Part shown: positions 1 through 6,260 of the stretch, in pieces
Layout: every line of letters starts with the position of its first letter
How positions within the stretch are numbered: the stretch's first letter is position 1
Assembly (NCBI GenBank): GCA_003165135.1
Contig: PLSN01000159.1
Coordinates: 1 to 10,073 of the forward strand
Source of the DNA: Bacteroidota bacterium
GTDB lineage: Bacteria > Bacteroidota > Bacteroidia > Chitinophagales > LD1
Direction: 5' to 3'
Length of the DNA stretch: 10,073 nt
Program-made: the position numbers and the translations under genes
Notes under the pieces: generated by a model
Told to the model about the DNA's origin: nothing
Databases searched by the model: none
What the model saw: the letters and a program-made list of their open reading frames with translations, nothing else

Positions 1-74
1 TAGGCTTTGTCTTCCAGATCATCTGCTTCGTTTTAATTGATATTCGACAATATTACTGCCATTTTTTGAATCCA

Positions 75-107
75 TATAATTTGTTGCAGGGCAGATCATG
101 ACCTGCA
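75..107 (+). promoter_or_regulatory. possible promoter -10 with adjacent dyad upstream of the TerC gene
   Basis: TATAAT occurs at 75-80 and is followed by TTG, so the stretch also resembles a Bacteroidota -7 element with one extra base. No convincing -35 or -33 box is seen at the right distance. A 6-bp perfect dyad, TGCAGG at 85-90 and CCTGCA at 102-107 with an 11-base loop, lies where transcription would start. It could be an operator or a leader hairpin. Weak support; nothing else in 1-140 is recognisable. Confidence 0.2.
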
Positions 108-140
108 CTACCCAATCATTAAAAACTGTACTTTCGCAGC

Positions 141-209
141 GTGGAGTCTATCCTTACTTTTCTGCATCACTATCTGGGCCCCGACCTGAAGGTAGCCGGC
201 TTTATCACT
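141..209 (+). pseudogene. N-terminal fragment of the TerC-family gene, out of frame with the body
   Basis: Reading from GTG at 141 gives VESILTFLHHYLGPDLKVAG and then FIT, which looks like the start of a TerC-family protein: a short amphipathic lead-in running into the first membrane helix. The frame then goes off into QPHCDRESALGR and stops. The continuation of the helix, LNLIVIESLLSVDN, is in the other frame starting at 208. Joining them needs one base too many or two too few near 206-211. The nearest in-frame stop upstream of the GTG is at 120-122. Joined, the protein would be about 253 residues. This could be a genuine mutation or an assembly/sequencing error. Confidence 0.6.
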
Positions 210-219
210 CAACCTCATT

Positions 220-900
220 GTGATAGAGAGTCTGCTCTCGGTAGATAATGCTGCCGTACTCGCAAGGTTGGTCATGGACCTGCCTACTCATCAAAGAAAG
301 ATCGCCCTTCGAATCGGTATCCTGCTCGCATATCTTTTTAGAGGCACCTGTCTGGTATTTGCGAGTGTATTGATCAAAATCAGCTGGCTGAAACTACTAG
401 GCGGTGGCTATCTGCTCTATTTGTTCTTTGATTTCTTTTATAAAAAACTCAAAGATCAGGAAGAGACTGAGGAAACTCAAATACCTAAGCGAAGATTTAA
501 TTTCTTAACACCATTTATGGCGACGGTGCTGATGGTAGAGATCATGGACCTGTCATTCTCCATTGATAATGTATTTGCTGCAGTGGCATTCACTGATAAT
601 GTTGTACTGGTCTGCATCGGTGTATTTATCGGTATCATTATGATGCGTATTGTGGCGGGTTATTTCGTAGCATTGATGGAGCGTTTCCCTTTTCTGGATA
701 CAGTAGCGTTGATCGTGATAGGACTGCTAGGGCTAAAGCTCTGTGTGTCCTTTGCAGCGCCTTATCTAGGGGGTGAAATTCAACGGCATATAGACGGACG
801 GACGACAGACCTTTATTTTTCGCTGATCACGGTTTCAATATTTACGTTACCTATTTTGAGTTCCTTGCTTTTGAATTTTCCCAAGAGTGCAAAAAACTAG
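220..900 (+). CDS. TerC family integral membrane protein (5'-truncated by a frameshift)
   Basis: This is a multi-spanning inner-membrane protein of the TerC family, which is associated with metal ion export and stress (tellurite, manganese). The family's two acidic membrane motifs are present: ESLLSVDNA at residues 3-11 and EIMDLSFSIDN at 107-117, followed by VFAAVAFT. About six hydrophobic segments are visible, with a charged cytoplasmic loop near residues 75-93 (KKLKDQEETEETQIPKRR). The GTG at 220 is merely the first usable start in this frame. It cuts the first membrane helix in half, and the in-frame codons just upstream (LNLIV) belong to the same helix, so the natural start is almost certainly the GTG at 141 in another frame. 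The stop is 8 bases from that of the convergent TerB/DnaJ gene. The family call is strong; the transported ion cannot be told. Confidence 0.85.
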   Translation: MIESLLSVDNAAVLARLVMDLPTHQRKIALRIGILLAYLFRGTCLVFASVLIKISWLKLLGGGYLLYLFFDFFYKKLKDQEETEETQIPKRRFNFLTPFMATVLMVEIMDLSFSIDNVFAAVAFTDNVVLVCIGVFIGIIMMRIVAGYFVALMERFPFLDTVALIVIGLLGLKLCVSFAAPYLGGEIQRHIDGRTTDLYFSLITVSIFTLPILSSLLLNFPKSAKN

Positions 901-908
901 GCTTATCC

Positions 909-1436
909 CTATTTGTCTATTTTCTTCATGATCATTTCAAAAGCTTTCTTCACTTCACGGAATTTACGATTTGCATCTTCCGTACTGACCTTATCTTTTC
1001 GTTTGTCCGGATGATATTTGAGAACTACTTTTCTGTATGCAGCTTTGACCTTTGCGACTGAAATTGTTTCTTCTATCTCTAATACTGCGTATGGGTCATT
1101 GATACGGCCGAATTTCTCTTTGAGTGTACGAAGCTCTTCAGCAGATATTTCAAGGTACTTTGCTATTTTCTGAATGGTATTATTCTCTTTGGTACCAGCG
1201 AAATCATCGAAGGTGGCTATCTCGTAGAGCAGTCTTATTATTTCGAATTTAGAGCCGTGGGTGGCCAGTGTTTTGAGTTGCTCGCAAGCCATTCTGATAA
1301 AGGGCTGTGGCCCGACAAAAAGATGGTCATTGATAAGTTTGTTTCGTTTAGAAGCAGAGACCTTGCTGAAGTTCTTTTCCAGAAAATCAAAGAGTATCTT
1401 TTTTGTTTCTGAAGAATAATTGCCATCGAGGCGCAT
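909..1436 (-). CDS. TerB-like / DnaJ-domain protein (body, after an in-frame stop)
   Basis: The N-terminal ~110 residues are helical and resemble a TerB-like domain (RLDGNYSSE at the start, then two helical repeats). The C-terminus is a J domain with the Hsp70-activating HPD motif at residues 142-144 (KYHPDKRKD), so the protein should be a DnaK co-chaperone of the DjlA/TerB-J type. The ATG at 1436 falls inside the TerB domain. The preceding in-frame codons (ESAVIVLATEI) look like the missing first TerB helix and contain no start codon. They are separated by a TAA at 1488-1490 from an upstream ATG at 1592. The intact protein would be 227 residues. It is the last gene of a cluster, 9 bases after the EVE gene if counted from 1592. 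Whether the 175-residue product is made is doubtful. Confidence 0.75.
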   Translation of the reverse strand: MRLDGNYSSETKKILFDFLEKNFSKVSASKRNKLINDHLFVGPQPFIRMACEQLKTLATHGSKFEIIRLLYEIATFDDFAGTKENNTIQKIAKYLEISAEELRTLKEKFGRINDPYAVLEIEETISVAKVKAAYRKVVLKYHPDKRKDKVSTEDANRKFREVKKAFEMIMKKIDK

Positions 1437-1487
1437 GATCTCTGTAGCGAGTACGATGACGGCTGATTCTATTTCATTGAGGGAAGA

Positions 1488-1592
1488 TTACTGGCGTTGC
1501 TTCTCTCCTGTTGACGTTTCGGATTTTTCATCACCCGATACTATCTGAGTGATAGAGTCACGGAGTGTTTTGAAAAAATCCCTTGAAGACAT
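1488..1592 (-). pseudogene. N-terminal exon-like fragment of the TerB/DnaJ gene, ending in an in-frame TAA
   Basis: ATG at 1592-1590 starts 9 bases after the EVE stop codon and reads MSSRDFFKTLRDSI, then a polar linker (SGDEKSETSTGEKQRQ), then TAA at codon 35. After the stop the same frame continues without interruption into SSLNEIESAVIVLATEIMRLDG and the whole TerB/J body. The spacing after the EVE gene and the conserved frame say this is the real start. A single C-to-T change (CAA to TAA) would explain the stop. It could be a pseudogene, a strain-specific null, readthrough or a base-call error. Confidence 0.6.
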
Positions 1593-1601
1593 GGTGATGA
1601 T

Positions 1602-2009
1602 TTATTCGCCTGCGAGTCCTAGTATATGCTCGTATTCTGCCTTTTTGACAGATTGTACTGACAACCTTCCAAGCCTTATCAGGTCCATCTTAGCGAGTGC
1701 TTTGTCAGCCTTGATCTGGGGAAGTGTGATAGATGTTTTGAATTTTTTCACAAAGGCCACATCTACAGCCACCCAAGCCGTTTCCTCAGTCGTAGGGTCC
1801 TGATATGCTTCTTTGACCACCTTGGCCAGGCCCACCACAGCGGGGTCAACTACCGAATGATAGAACAAACATATATCGCCCTTTTTCATAGCCTGAAGAT
1901 TATTACGCGCAGCATAGTTTCTCACTCCACTCCAGAAGGTCTGTTTATCGGCCTTGAGTGTGTCTATCGAATAGGTAGATGGTTCTGATTTGATGAGCCA
2001 GTAGTTCAT
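1602..2009 (-). CDS. EVE domain-containing protein
   Basis: At 135 residues this is a stand-alone EVE domain (PUA/YTH-like fold, related to human THYN1). The hallmarks are visible: WLIKSEP at residues 4-10, FWSGVRNYAARNNL near 25-38, KGDICLFYHS near 43-52, VVGLAKVVKEAYQDP, and the C-terminal LGRLSVQSV block. EVE domains are thought to bind modified bases in DNA or RNA; the ligand here is unknown. The ATG overlaps the stop of the upstream aminotransferase gene by 4 bases (ATGA), which implies translational coupling, and the TerB/J gene starts 9 bases after its stop. Length and motifs are complete. The pairing with an aminotransferase gives no obvious functional hint. Confidence 0.9.
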   Translation of the reverse strand: MNYWLIKSEPSTYSIDTLKADKQTFWSGVRNYAARNNLQAMKKGDICLFYHSVVDPAVVGLAKVVKEAYQDPTTEETAWVAVDVAFVKKFKTSITLPQIKADKALAKMDLIRLGRLSVQSVKKAEYEHILGLAGE

Positions 2010-3235
2010 ACGATTTCGGATTTAAGATTTTTGATTGCGGGGTTAGCGGCAGTATACTGCCTTAATCCTTCCTTCAAACATTCGATAGCTTTCGTCAGAT
2101 CATTTTCATTAAGTACATATGCGATGCGAACTTCATTCTTGCCTGTATTTGGTGTAGCATAGAAACCCGATGCCGGGGCCATCATGACTGTCGCGCCTTC
2201 ATAAGAGAATGACTCCAGCATCCACTGGCAGAAACTATCCGTGTCAGGCACGGGCAGCTGTGCCACTGCGTAGAAAGCGCCACCCGGCATTGGGCATTTG
2301 ACTCCGGGAATCTCATTCAGGAGCTTCACCATCAGGTCACGGCGGTGTTTGTATTCGCGCTTGATGCCGCTGTAATAGTCAGTGCCCAGATCAAAGAGAC
2401 TCTCGCCTGCTATCTGTCCTAGAGATGGCGGACTGAGACGTGCCTGCGCAAACTTCATCGCCGAACTGAGTACTTCTTTATTGCGGGTCACGATAGCGCC
2501 GACACGTGCTCCACAAGCGCTGAAACGCTTAGATATAGAGTCGATCACGACCACATTCTGCTCCAGACCTTCGAGATTGAGCGCGGAGAAATGCGGCCTA
2601 TCATCATAGATAAACTCTCTGTAAACCTCATCGACAAAAAGATAGAGGTCATGTTTCAGCACGAGCTGGCGCAATGTCTCCAATTCCTCTTTGCTATATA
2701 AGTATCCAGTGGGATTATTTGGATTGCATATCAGAATGGCCTTAGTATGTGTATCGATAAGTTTTTCGAATTCAGATATGGCGGGCAGTGCGAAGCCATT
2801 TTCAATGTTACAAGGTATCGGTTTGACCTTGATATTGCCACTTGCCGCAAAGCCGATATAGTTAGCATACATAGGCTCAGGTATGATCACCTCTTCGCCT
2901 TCATCTATGCAGCTCATCATCGTAAAAAGCAATGCCTCAGATCCACCATTGGTGATAATAAAATTGGAGGGATCGGTTTTGATGCCAATGCTGTTATAGT
3001 ATTGAGAAAATTTAGCTTTATAGCTGGCAATGCCATCACTCGGGCAATACTCAAGCACCTTCATATCCAGATGTGCGAGTTTATCCCAAAAAGCTTTCGG
3101 CGTTTCGAGGTCTGGCTGTCCGATATTGAGATGGTAGACTTTAGTACCTCGTTTCTTAGCAGCATCTGCATAGGGGACTAACTTTCGAATGGGCGAGGCG
3201 GGCATACCGATACCCTTTTTTGAAATAGCTGGCAT
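2006..3235 (-). CDS. pyridoxal-phosphate-dependent aminotransferase, class I/II (AspC-like)
   Basis: This is a fold-type I aminotransferase, probably an aspartate/aromatic-type enzyme; the substrate is not determined. Counting from the ATG at 3235, NPNNPTG lies at about 171-177, the cofactor-contacting DEVY at 202-205, and the Schiff-base lysine at about 236 in SISKRFSACGARVG. The substrate carboxylate-binding arginine is in VRIAY. An in-frame TTG at 3250 is possible, but the ATG is preferred: homologues start close to the MPASPIR segment and a dyad covers the region before it. Length is 409 residues. The last ~10 residues (AIKNLKSEIV) are not typical enzyme sequence: they are encoded by a heptamer repeat array that runs to the stop codon, which overlaps the EVE start. 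It may be co-transcribed with the DUF1573 gene 53 bases upstream. Confidence 0.93.
   Translation of the reverse strand: MPAISKKGIGMPASPIRKLVPYADAAKKRGTKVYHLNIGQPDLETPKAFWDKLAHLDMKVLEYCPSDGIASYKAKFSQYYNSIGIKTDPSNFIITNGGSEALLFTMMSCIDEGEEVIIPEPMYANYIGFAASGNIKVKPIPCNIENGFALPAISEFEKLIDTHTKAILICNPNNPTGYLYSKEELETLRQLVLKHDLYLFVDEVYREFIYDDRPHFSALNLEGLEQNVVVIDSISKRFSACGARVGAIVTRNKEVLSSAMKFAQARLSPPSLGQIAGESLFDLGTDYYSGIKREYKHRRDLMVKLLNEIPGVKCPMPGGAFYAVAQLPVPDTDSFCQWMLESFSYEGATVMMAPASGFYATPNTGKNEVRIAYVLNENDLTKAIECLKEGLRQYTAANPAIKNLKSEIV
2012..2039 (-). repeat. heptamer tandem array AATCNNN x4 inside the aminotransferase 3' end
   Basis: On the plus strand GATT recurs at 2012, 2019, 2026 and 2033, an exact 7-base period. 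The units are GATTTCG, GATTTAA, GATTTTT and GATTGCG. On the coding strand these are AATCNNN units, translated as the end of the aminotransferase. A 31-base stretch (2011-2041) matches 3978-4008 in the opposite orientation at 26 positions. Confidence 0.7.
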
Positions 3236-3253
3236 AGTTGATTTTATCAACTA
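3235..3253 (-). promoter_or_regulatory. perfect 8-bp dyad overlapping the aminotransferase start
   Basis: TAGTTGAT (3235-3242) and ATCAACTA (3246-3253) are perfect complements with a 3-base spacer, and the inner edge touches the A of the chosen ATG. It could be an operator for a dimeric regulator or a small hairpin hiding the start codon. Just upstream on the minus strand lies CACTTTCG, a poor match to TAnnTTTG, so a promoter may end here. The dyad is seen directly; the function is inferred. Confidence 0.4.
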
Positions 3254-3288
3254 CGAAAGTGCAATGTTTTTGCTAAAACTAAAAATGC

Positions 3289-3786
3289 TTAGTTATTTGA
3301 TTTCAGCATCGATGGCTTAGCCAGTGGGATGCTTTTGTCTTCTTCAGGTTTGATCACATCACCTGTGATAGTCACGACCTTCTTGCCTCCATTGGCATTG
3401 GATTCGATGGTGATGGTCTTGGCGAAATGGCCCGGACGGCCTGAGGTATTGTAAGTAGCTGATATGACAGATTCTTTGCCGGGCAGGATGGGCTCCTTAG
3501 GCCATGTAGGCACTGTACATCCACATGATGCATGTACATTTGACAGTATCAGCGGCTCTTTTCCTTCGTTTTTGATCTTAAAATCATGAGTGATCTGCGG
3601 GCCTTCGACGACTGTGCCAAAATCATAAGCTTGCTCCGCGAATGTGATCACCGGTGCATTGGGGTTATTGGCAGCAGGGGCAGCAGCAGGGGCATTTGCA
3701 GGTGTGCTCTGCTCATGTTTTGCTTGCGCAAAAGCAGAAGCTGTGATCATAAGGGTTGTACAAACAAATAAGAATATCTTTTTCAT
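3289..3786 (-). CDS. secreted DUF1573 domain protein
   Basis: This is a 165-residue exported protein. The start at 3786 is chosen because it gives a clean signal peptide: MKKIFLF, a hydrophobic core, then ASAFA before QAKHEQ, with cleavage near residue 20. An upstream in-frame ATG at 3852 would bury the signal behind 22 charged residues and lies upstream of the predicted promoter. An Ala/Pro/Asn-rich linker (residues ~25-42) leads into one DUF1573 domain (~45-140), recognised by YDFGTV, HDFKIKNEG, the conserved ASCGCTVP and LPGKESVISATYNTSGRPG. DUF1573 is an Ig-like, ASH/MSP-type fold common in Bacteroidota periplasmic and surface proteins; its role is unknown. It is followed after 53 bases by the aminotransferase gene. 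Confidence 0.9.
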   Translation of the reverse strand: MKKIFLFVCTTLMITASAFAQAKHEQSTPANAPAAAPAANNPNAPVITFAEQAYDFGTVVEGPQITHDFKIKNEGKEPLILSNVHASCGCTVPTWPKEPILPGKESVISATYNTSGRPGHFAKTITIESNANGGKKVVTITGDVIKPEEDKSIPLAKPSMLKSNN

Positions 3787-3809
3787 GATGCGTATCAAAA
3801 TTATTTCCG

Positions 3810-3841
3810 TAAAATTATAGTTCTCAGCGTAATTTTTCAAA
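3810..3841 (-). promoter_or_regulatory. putative Bacteroidota-type promoter of the DUF1573 gene
   Basis: On the minus strand TTTG (3841-3838) is followed after exactly 20 bases by TAATTTTA (3817-3810), one base off the TAnnTTTG -7 consensus with correct spacing to a -33 TTTG. Transcription would start near 3803, leaving a short A/T-rich leader before the ATG at 3786. A perfect TAATTTTG at 3803-3796 exists, but it lacks a -33 box and is very close to the ATG. Confidence 0.4.
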
Positions 3842-3917
3842 TCCTCTGTCAAATCACTATTTTGTTTAACAAGAATTTATAATTCGGTGAATATAGCCAG
3901 TAAATTCGAAAATTAGT

Positions 3918-3949
3918 AATCACGGAATCAGGAAATCGGGAAATCAGTC
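3918..3949 (+). repeat. octamer tandem array AATCNNNN x4
   Basis: AATC recurs at 3918, 3926, 3934 and 3942 with an exact 8-base period. The units are AATCACGG, AATCAGGA, AATCGGGA and AATCAGTC. It lies in the 220-base gap between the SDR stop and the DUF1573 gene, 33 bases before the heptamer array with the same AATC core. Confidence 0.65.
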
Positions 3950-3958
3950 ATAGTGTAT

Positions 3959-3993
3959 GATTTTTGACTTTGGCACTCCCGAAATCAAAAATC
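3959..3993. repeat. 9-bp inverted repeat downstream of the SDR gene
   Basis: GATTTTTGA (3959-3967) and TCAAAAATC (3985-3993) are perfect complements with a 17-base loop. The right arm is part of the AATCNNN array. As RNA read from the SDR gene this is a weak A/U-rich stem without a following U-tract, so it is a poor terminator candidate. It may instead be a property of the repeat. Confidence 0.4.
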
Positions 3994-4010
3994 CACAATC
4001 CGAAATCTAT
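3983..4010 (+). repeat. heptamer tandem array AATCNNN x4 at the SDR stop codon
   Basis: AATC recurs at 3983, 3990, 3997 and 4004 with an exact 7-base period. The units are AATCAAA, AATCCAC, AATCCGA and AATCTAT. The last unit overlaps the SDR stop (TAG, 4009-4007). It resembles the array at 2012-2039 in the opposite orientation. Confidence 0.7.
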
Positions 4011-4711
4011 ATATCTCCCAATAGCGGTCTCAGCACGACCTCCTCTATTACCGTACTATCAGATAGATTATATATATCAAATATCAGCTTTGCGACATCA
4101 TCCGCCTTCATGAACCGCGACTCCGGCAGGCCCACTCCAGCCCATGAATCCGTCAGTGTGGCTCCGGGCATAAGCGATGTCACCCTGATACCATGAGGTT
4201 TCAGCTCTTCCCTGAGTGCTTTGGACAGGCCCAGGAGCGCAAATTTCGAGATGCTGTATGAGCCGCCATTTGGGTAAGCCTGAAGTGATGCTACCGAACA
4301 CATATTGAAGATATGGCCACTTTTCACTTTTATCATCTCAACTACCAGTTGCCGGGACATATTATAAGCGCTGTATAGGTTTGTATCTATAAGTTTTTGC
4401 AAAGTACCATCGGCCTCATCAATCACCTGACCTGAGATAAAAACCCCTGCATTATTTACCAATATCCCGACAGTTTCCCAATCCGCTTTGATCTTATCAG
4501 CAAATAGCTTTACCTGATCTTTGTCAGACATATCGCACGACATGAAAATATGGGGCAAACCAGGTGCAATGGCCAGAACTCCAGCCTTCAGTTTATTAAG
4601 GTCAGCCTCATTCCTCGCACAGGCTGCCACAGCGAACCCTTCATCTGCAAACTTCAGCACGATCGCTCTACCGATTCCTTTTGATGCACCCGTTACAACT
4701 ATGTTTCTCAT
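4007..4711 (-). CDS. SDR family NAD(P)-dependent oxidoreductase
   Basis: This is a classical short-chain dehydrogenase/reductase of 234 residues with one Rossmann domain. The nucleotide-binding TGASKGIG is at residues 7-14, NNAG at 86-89, the catalytic Asn at about 111, Ser139 in MCSVAS, and Tyr152 with Lys156 in YSISK. All four catalytic residues are present, so it should be active. The C-terminus ends LRPLLGDI. R33 just after the second strand (ACARN) favours NADP over NAD by family rule. The substrate is unknown; it resembles 3-oxoacyl-ACP reductase-like enzymes. Its ATG overlaps the stop of the GNAT gene by 4 bases (4708-4711), so it is translationally coupled as the last gene of the MurB operon. 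Its stop lies in a heptamer repeat array. Confidence 0.92.
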   Translation of the reverse strand: MRNIVVTGASKGIGRAIVLKFADEGFAVAACARNEADLNKLKAGVLAIAPGLPHIFMSCDMSDKDQVKLFADKIKADWETVGILVNNAGVFISGQVIDEADGTLQKLIDTNLYSAYNMSRQLVVEMIKVKSGHIFNMCSVASLQAYPNGGSYSISKFALLGLSKALREELKPHGIRVTSLMPGATLTDSWAGVGLPESRFMKADDVAKLIFDIYNLSDSTVIEEVVLRPLLGDI

Positions 4712-5226
4712 TCTGCATTCATTTTATGCCGGGCTATATATTTCCATGTTTCAATGCTAGACTCGTCATTGGCCACAACATTGCTTTCCTCAAACTCAAA
4801 CCCGAATCTTTCAAATATCTTTTTTGATACAATATTTCTCTTGCTAAATACCCCATAGATCACTTTCAGGCCGATCTCCTCTATAGCAAATTCAAGTACC
4901 CGTTTAGTCACTTCCGTAGCTAATCCCTGATTCCAGTATTTGCGGCGCAACTGAAAACCTACTTGTATCTTATCACTTTTACCGATCGGGTTTAGATTCA
5001 TTAGCCCGATAAATTTGCCATTTTCTTTGAGCCTTACCACCCAGTGATAACCCAAGCCGTTATTGACCTGTACGATCCTCGAGTCCAGAAAATTTATAAG
5101 TTCTTCTCTTGACTTGTTTTGCAGAGGTGCTATATACTTGAACGTATCAGGCTCGTCATACATGACCAATACTTCCGTATAGTCATCTTTTGTCAATGTT
5201 GTCAATATGGTCCTTTCTGTTTGCAT
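4708..5226 (-). CDS. GNAT family N-acetyltransferase (RimJ/RimL-like)
   Basis: At 172 residues this is a single GNAT acetyltransferase domain of the acetyltransf_3 (RimJ/RimL) type, which transfers acetyl from acetyl-CoA to an amine such as a protein N-terminus or a small molecule. The acetyl-CoA pyrophosphate-binding loop is visible as RRKYWNQGLATE (residues 94-105), preceded by the strand IQVGFQL. It is followed by the typical N-x2-S-x3-FERFGF block (131-143). The N-terminus ERTILTTLTKDDY is the usual RimL-type first strand. The gene starts 3 bases after the MurB stop and overlaps the SDR start by 4 bases. A role in cell-wall metabolism is suggested only by position; the acceptor cannot be told from sequence. 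Confidence 0.9.
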   Translation of the reverse strand: MQTERTILTTLTKDDYTEVLVMYDEPDTFKYIAPLQNKSREELINFLDSRIVQVNNGLGYHWVVRLKENGKFIGLMNLNPIGKSDKIQVGFQLRRKYWNQGLATEVTKRVLEFAIEEIGLKVIYGVFSKRNIVSKKIFERFGFEFEESNVVANDESSIETWKYIARHKMNAE

Positions 5227-5229
5227 TGT

Positions 5230-6246
5230 TCAAATTAGGTTTACTTCAGGGTTTATTTCGACACCAAATTTGTCCATCACGGATTTTTTGATGTCCATAG
5301 CCAGTTGATATACTTCATGTCCGGTAGCGTTGCCATAGTTCACCAGGACGAGTGCCTGTTTAGCATGTGAGCCGGTATTGCCGACACGCTTGCCTTTCCA
5401 TTCGCACTGCTCTATGAGCCATCCGGCGGGTATCTTGACATCTCCAGTAGCCTGCGGGTAGTTTGGCATCAATGGATTTTTATCCAACAGTTCTTTACAC
5501 TTTTCATATGAGACAGTCGGGTTTTTGAAAAAACTCCCTGCATTGCCAAGCACAGCAGGGTCAGGCAGTTTGGATGAACGTATCTTCACCACTGCATCAC
5601 TCACAGCTTTTATAGTCAGATTAAAAACCTTCATCTCATCCAGTGTTGCTTTTATATCACCATAACTCACATTGAAGCGAGGTTCTTTATTCAATCTGAA
5701 ATGTATGGTCGTGATGATAAACTCATCTTTGTAGCGATGTTTAAAAATACTCTCCCGATAGCCGAACTCACAATCAGCGGCTGTAAATTTCACCTGTTCC
5801 CCTGTATGGATATTTATCGCCTCCACTCCTATGCATACATCCTTTAGCTCGACGCCATAGGCGCCTATATTCTGCATAGGTGCTGCACCTGCCTGCCCTG
5901 GAATTAAAGACAGATTTTCGACACCTGCATAGCCGCGATCTATGCACCAGAGTACAAACTGATGCCATACGACACCTGCATTCACTTTGACATAATAGTG
6001 ATGCAGGTCCTCGCGCTCGAGTTCTATACCGGGTATGGAGATCTTCACCACCAGCCCGTCATAATCTTTGGTCAGAAGCATATTGCTGCCGCCGCCGAGG
6101 ACGAGTTTTTTATTTTCCTTGAAAATTTTCCCGCTTTGCAAAGCAGCTATATCATCAAGAGTCTTTACTTCCGCAAAATACTTTGCCGATGCATCAATAT
6201 GAAAGGTATTGAAAGGAAGGAGTGATATATCTGAAAGGATCTCCAT
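5230..6246 (-). CDS. murB: UDP-N-acetylenolpyruvoylglucosamine reductase MurB
   Basis: MurB is a cytoplasmic flavoenzyme that reduces UDP-GlcNAc-enolpyruvate to UDP-MurNAc with NADPH, the second committed step of peptidoglycan synthesis. The FAD-binding LGGGSNML is at residues 50-57 and LSLIPGQAGAAPMQNIGAYG at 112-131. The type I (E. coli-like) loop GYRESIFK is at 162-169 with Arg164, the proton-donor Ser238 is in NAGSFFKNP, and Glu334 is in NPEVN. All three catalytic residues are present and the 338-residue length matches type I enzymes. It is the second gene of a four-gene operon, 14 bases after the HAD gene and 3 bases before the GNAT gene. Bacteroidota murB genes often lie outside the division/cell-wall cluster, as here. 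Confidence 0.97.
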   Translation of the reverse strand: MEILSDISLLPFNTFHIDASAKYFAEVKTLDDIAALQSGKIFKENKKLVLGGGSNMLLTKDYDGLVVKISIPGIELEREDLHHYYVKVNAGVVWHQFVLWCIDRGYAGVENLSLIPGQAGAAPMQNIGAYGVELKDVCIGVEAINIHTGEQVKFTAADCEFGYRESIFKHRYKDEFIITTIHFRLNKEPRFNVSYGDIKATLDEMKVFNLTIKAVSDAVVKIRSSKLPDPAVLGNAGSFFKNPTVSYEKCKELLDKNPLMPNYPQATGDVKIPAGWLIEQCEWKGKRVGNTGSHAKQALVLVNYGNATGHEVYQLAMDIKKSVMDKFGVEINPEVNLI

Positions 6247-6260
6247 GCGAAGAGAAGTAT

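Noticed and set aside
1..140. A yybP-ykoY manganese riboswitch upstream of the TerC gene, as seen before many TerC-type genes
   Set aside because: The conserved internal loops of that riboswitch are not recognisable here; only a small 6-bp dyad is present.
1488..1490. Reassigned TAA codon
   Set aside because: Other genes in the window use TAA, TAG and TGA as ordinary stops, so a single in-frame TAA is better explained by mutation or error.
141..1592. A tellurite-resistance operon
   Set aside because: Only one TerC and one TerB-like gene are present, on opposite strands and both damaged; TerD/TerZ-type genes are absent.
3236..3250. TTG at 3250 as the aminotransferase start (414 residues)
   Set aside because: A standard ATG lies 15 bases downstream, and the extra codons fall in the 8-bp dyad; homologues start near the ATG.
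3787..3852. Upstream ATG at 3852 for the DUF1573 gene
   Set aside because: It would put 22 mostly charged residues before a clear signal peptide and lies upstream of the predicted promoter.
2012..4010. CRISPR array
   Set aside because: The repeating units are 7-8 bases with no spacers and no cas genes nearby.
3957..4196. Small plus-strand ORF beginning MIFDFGTPEIKNPQSEI
   Set aside because: Its start is the translated heptamer array and the rest is antisense to the intact SDR gene; no family resemblance.
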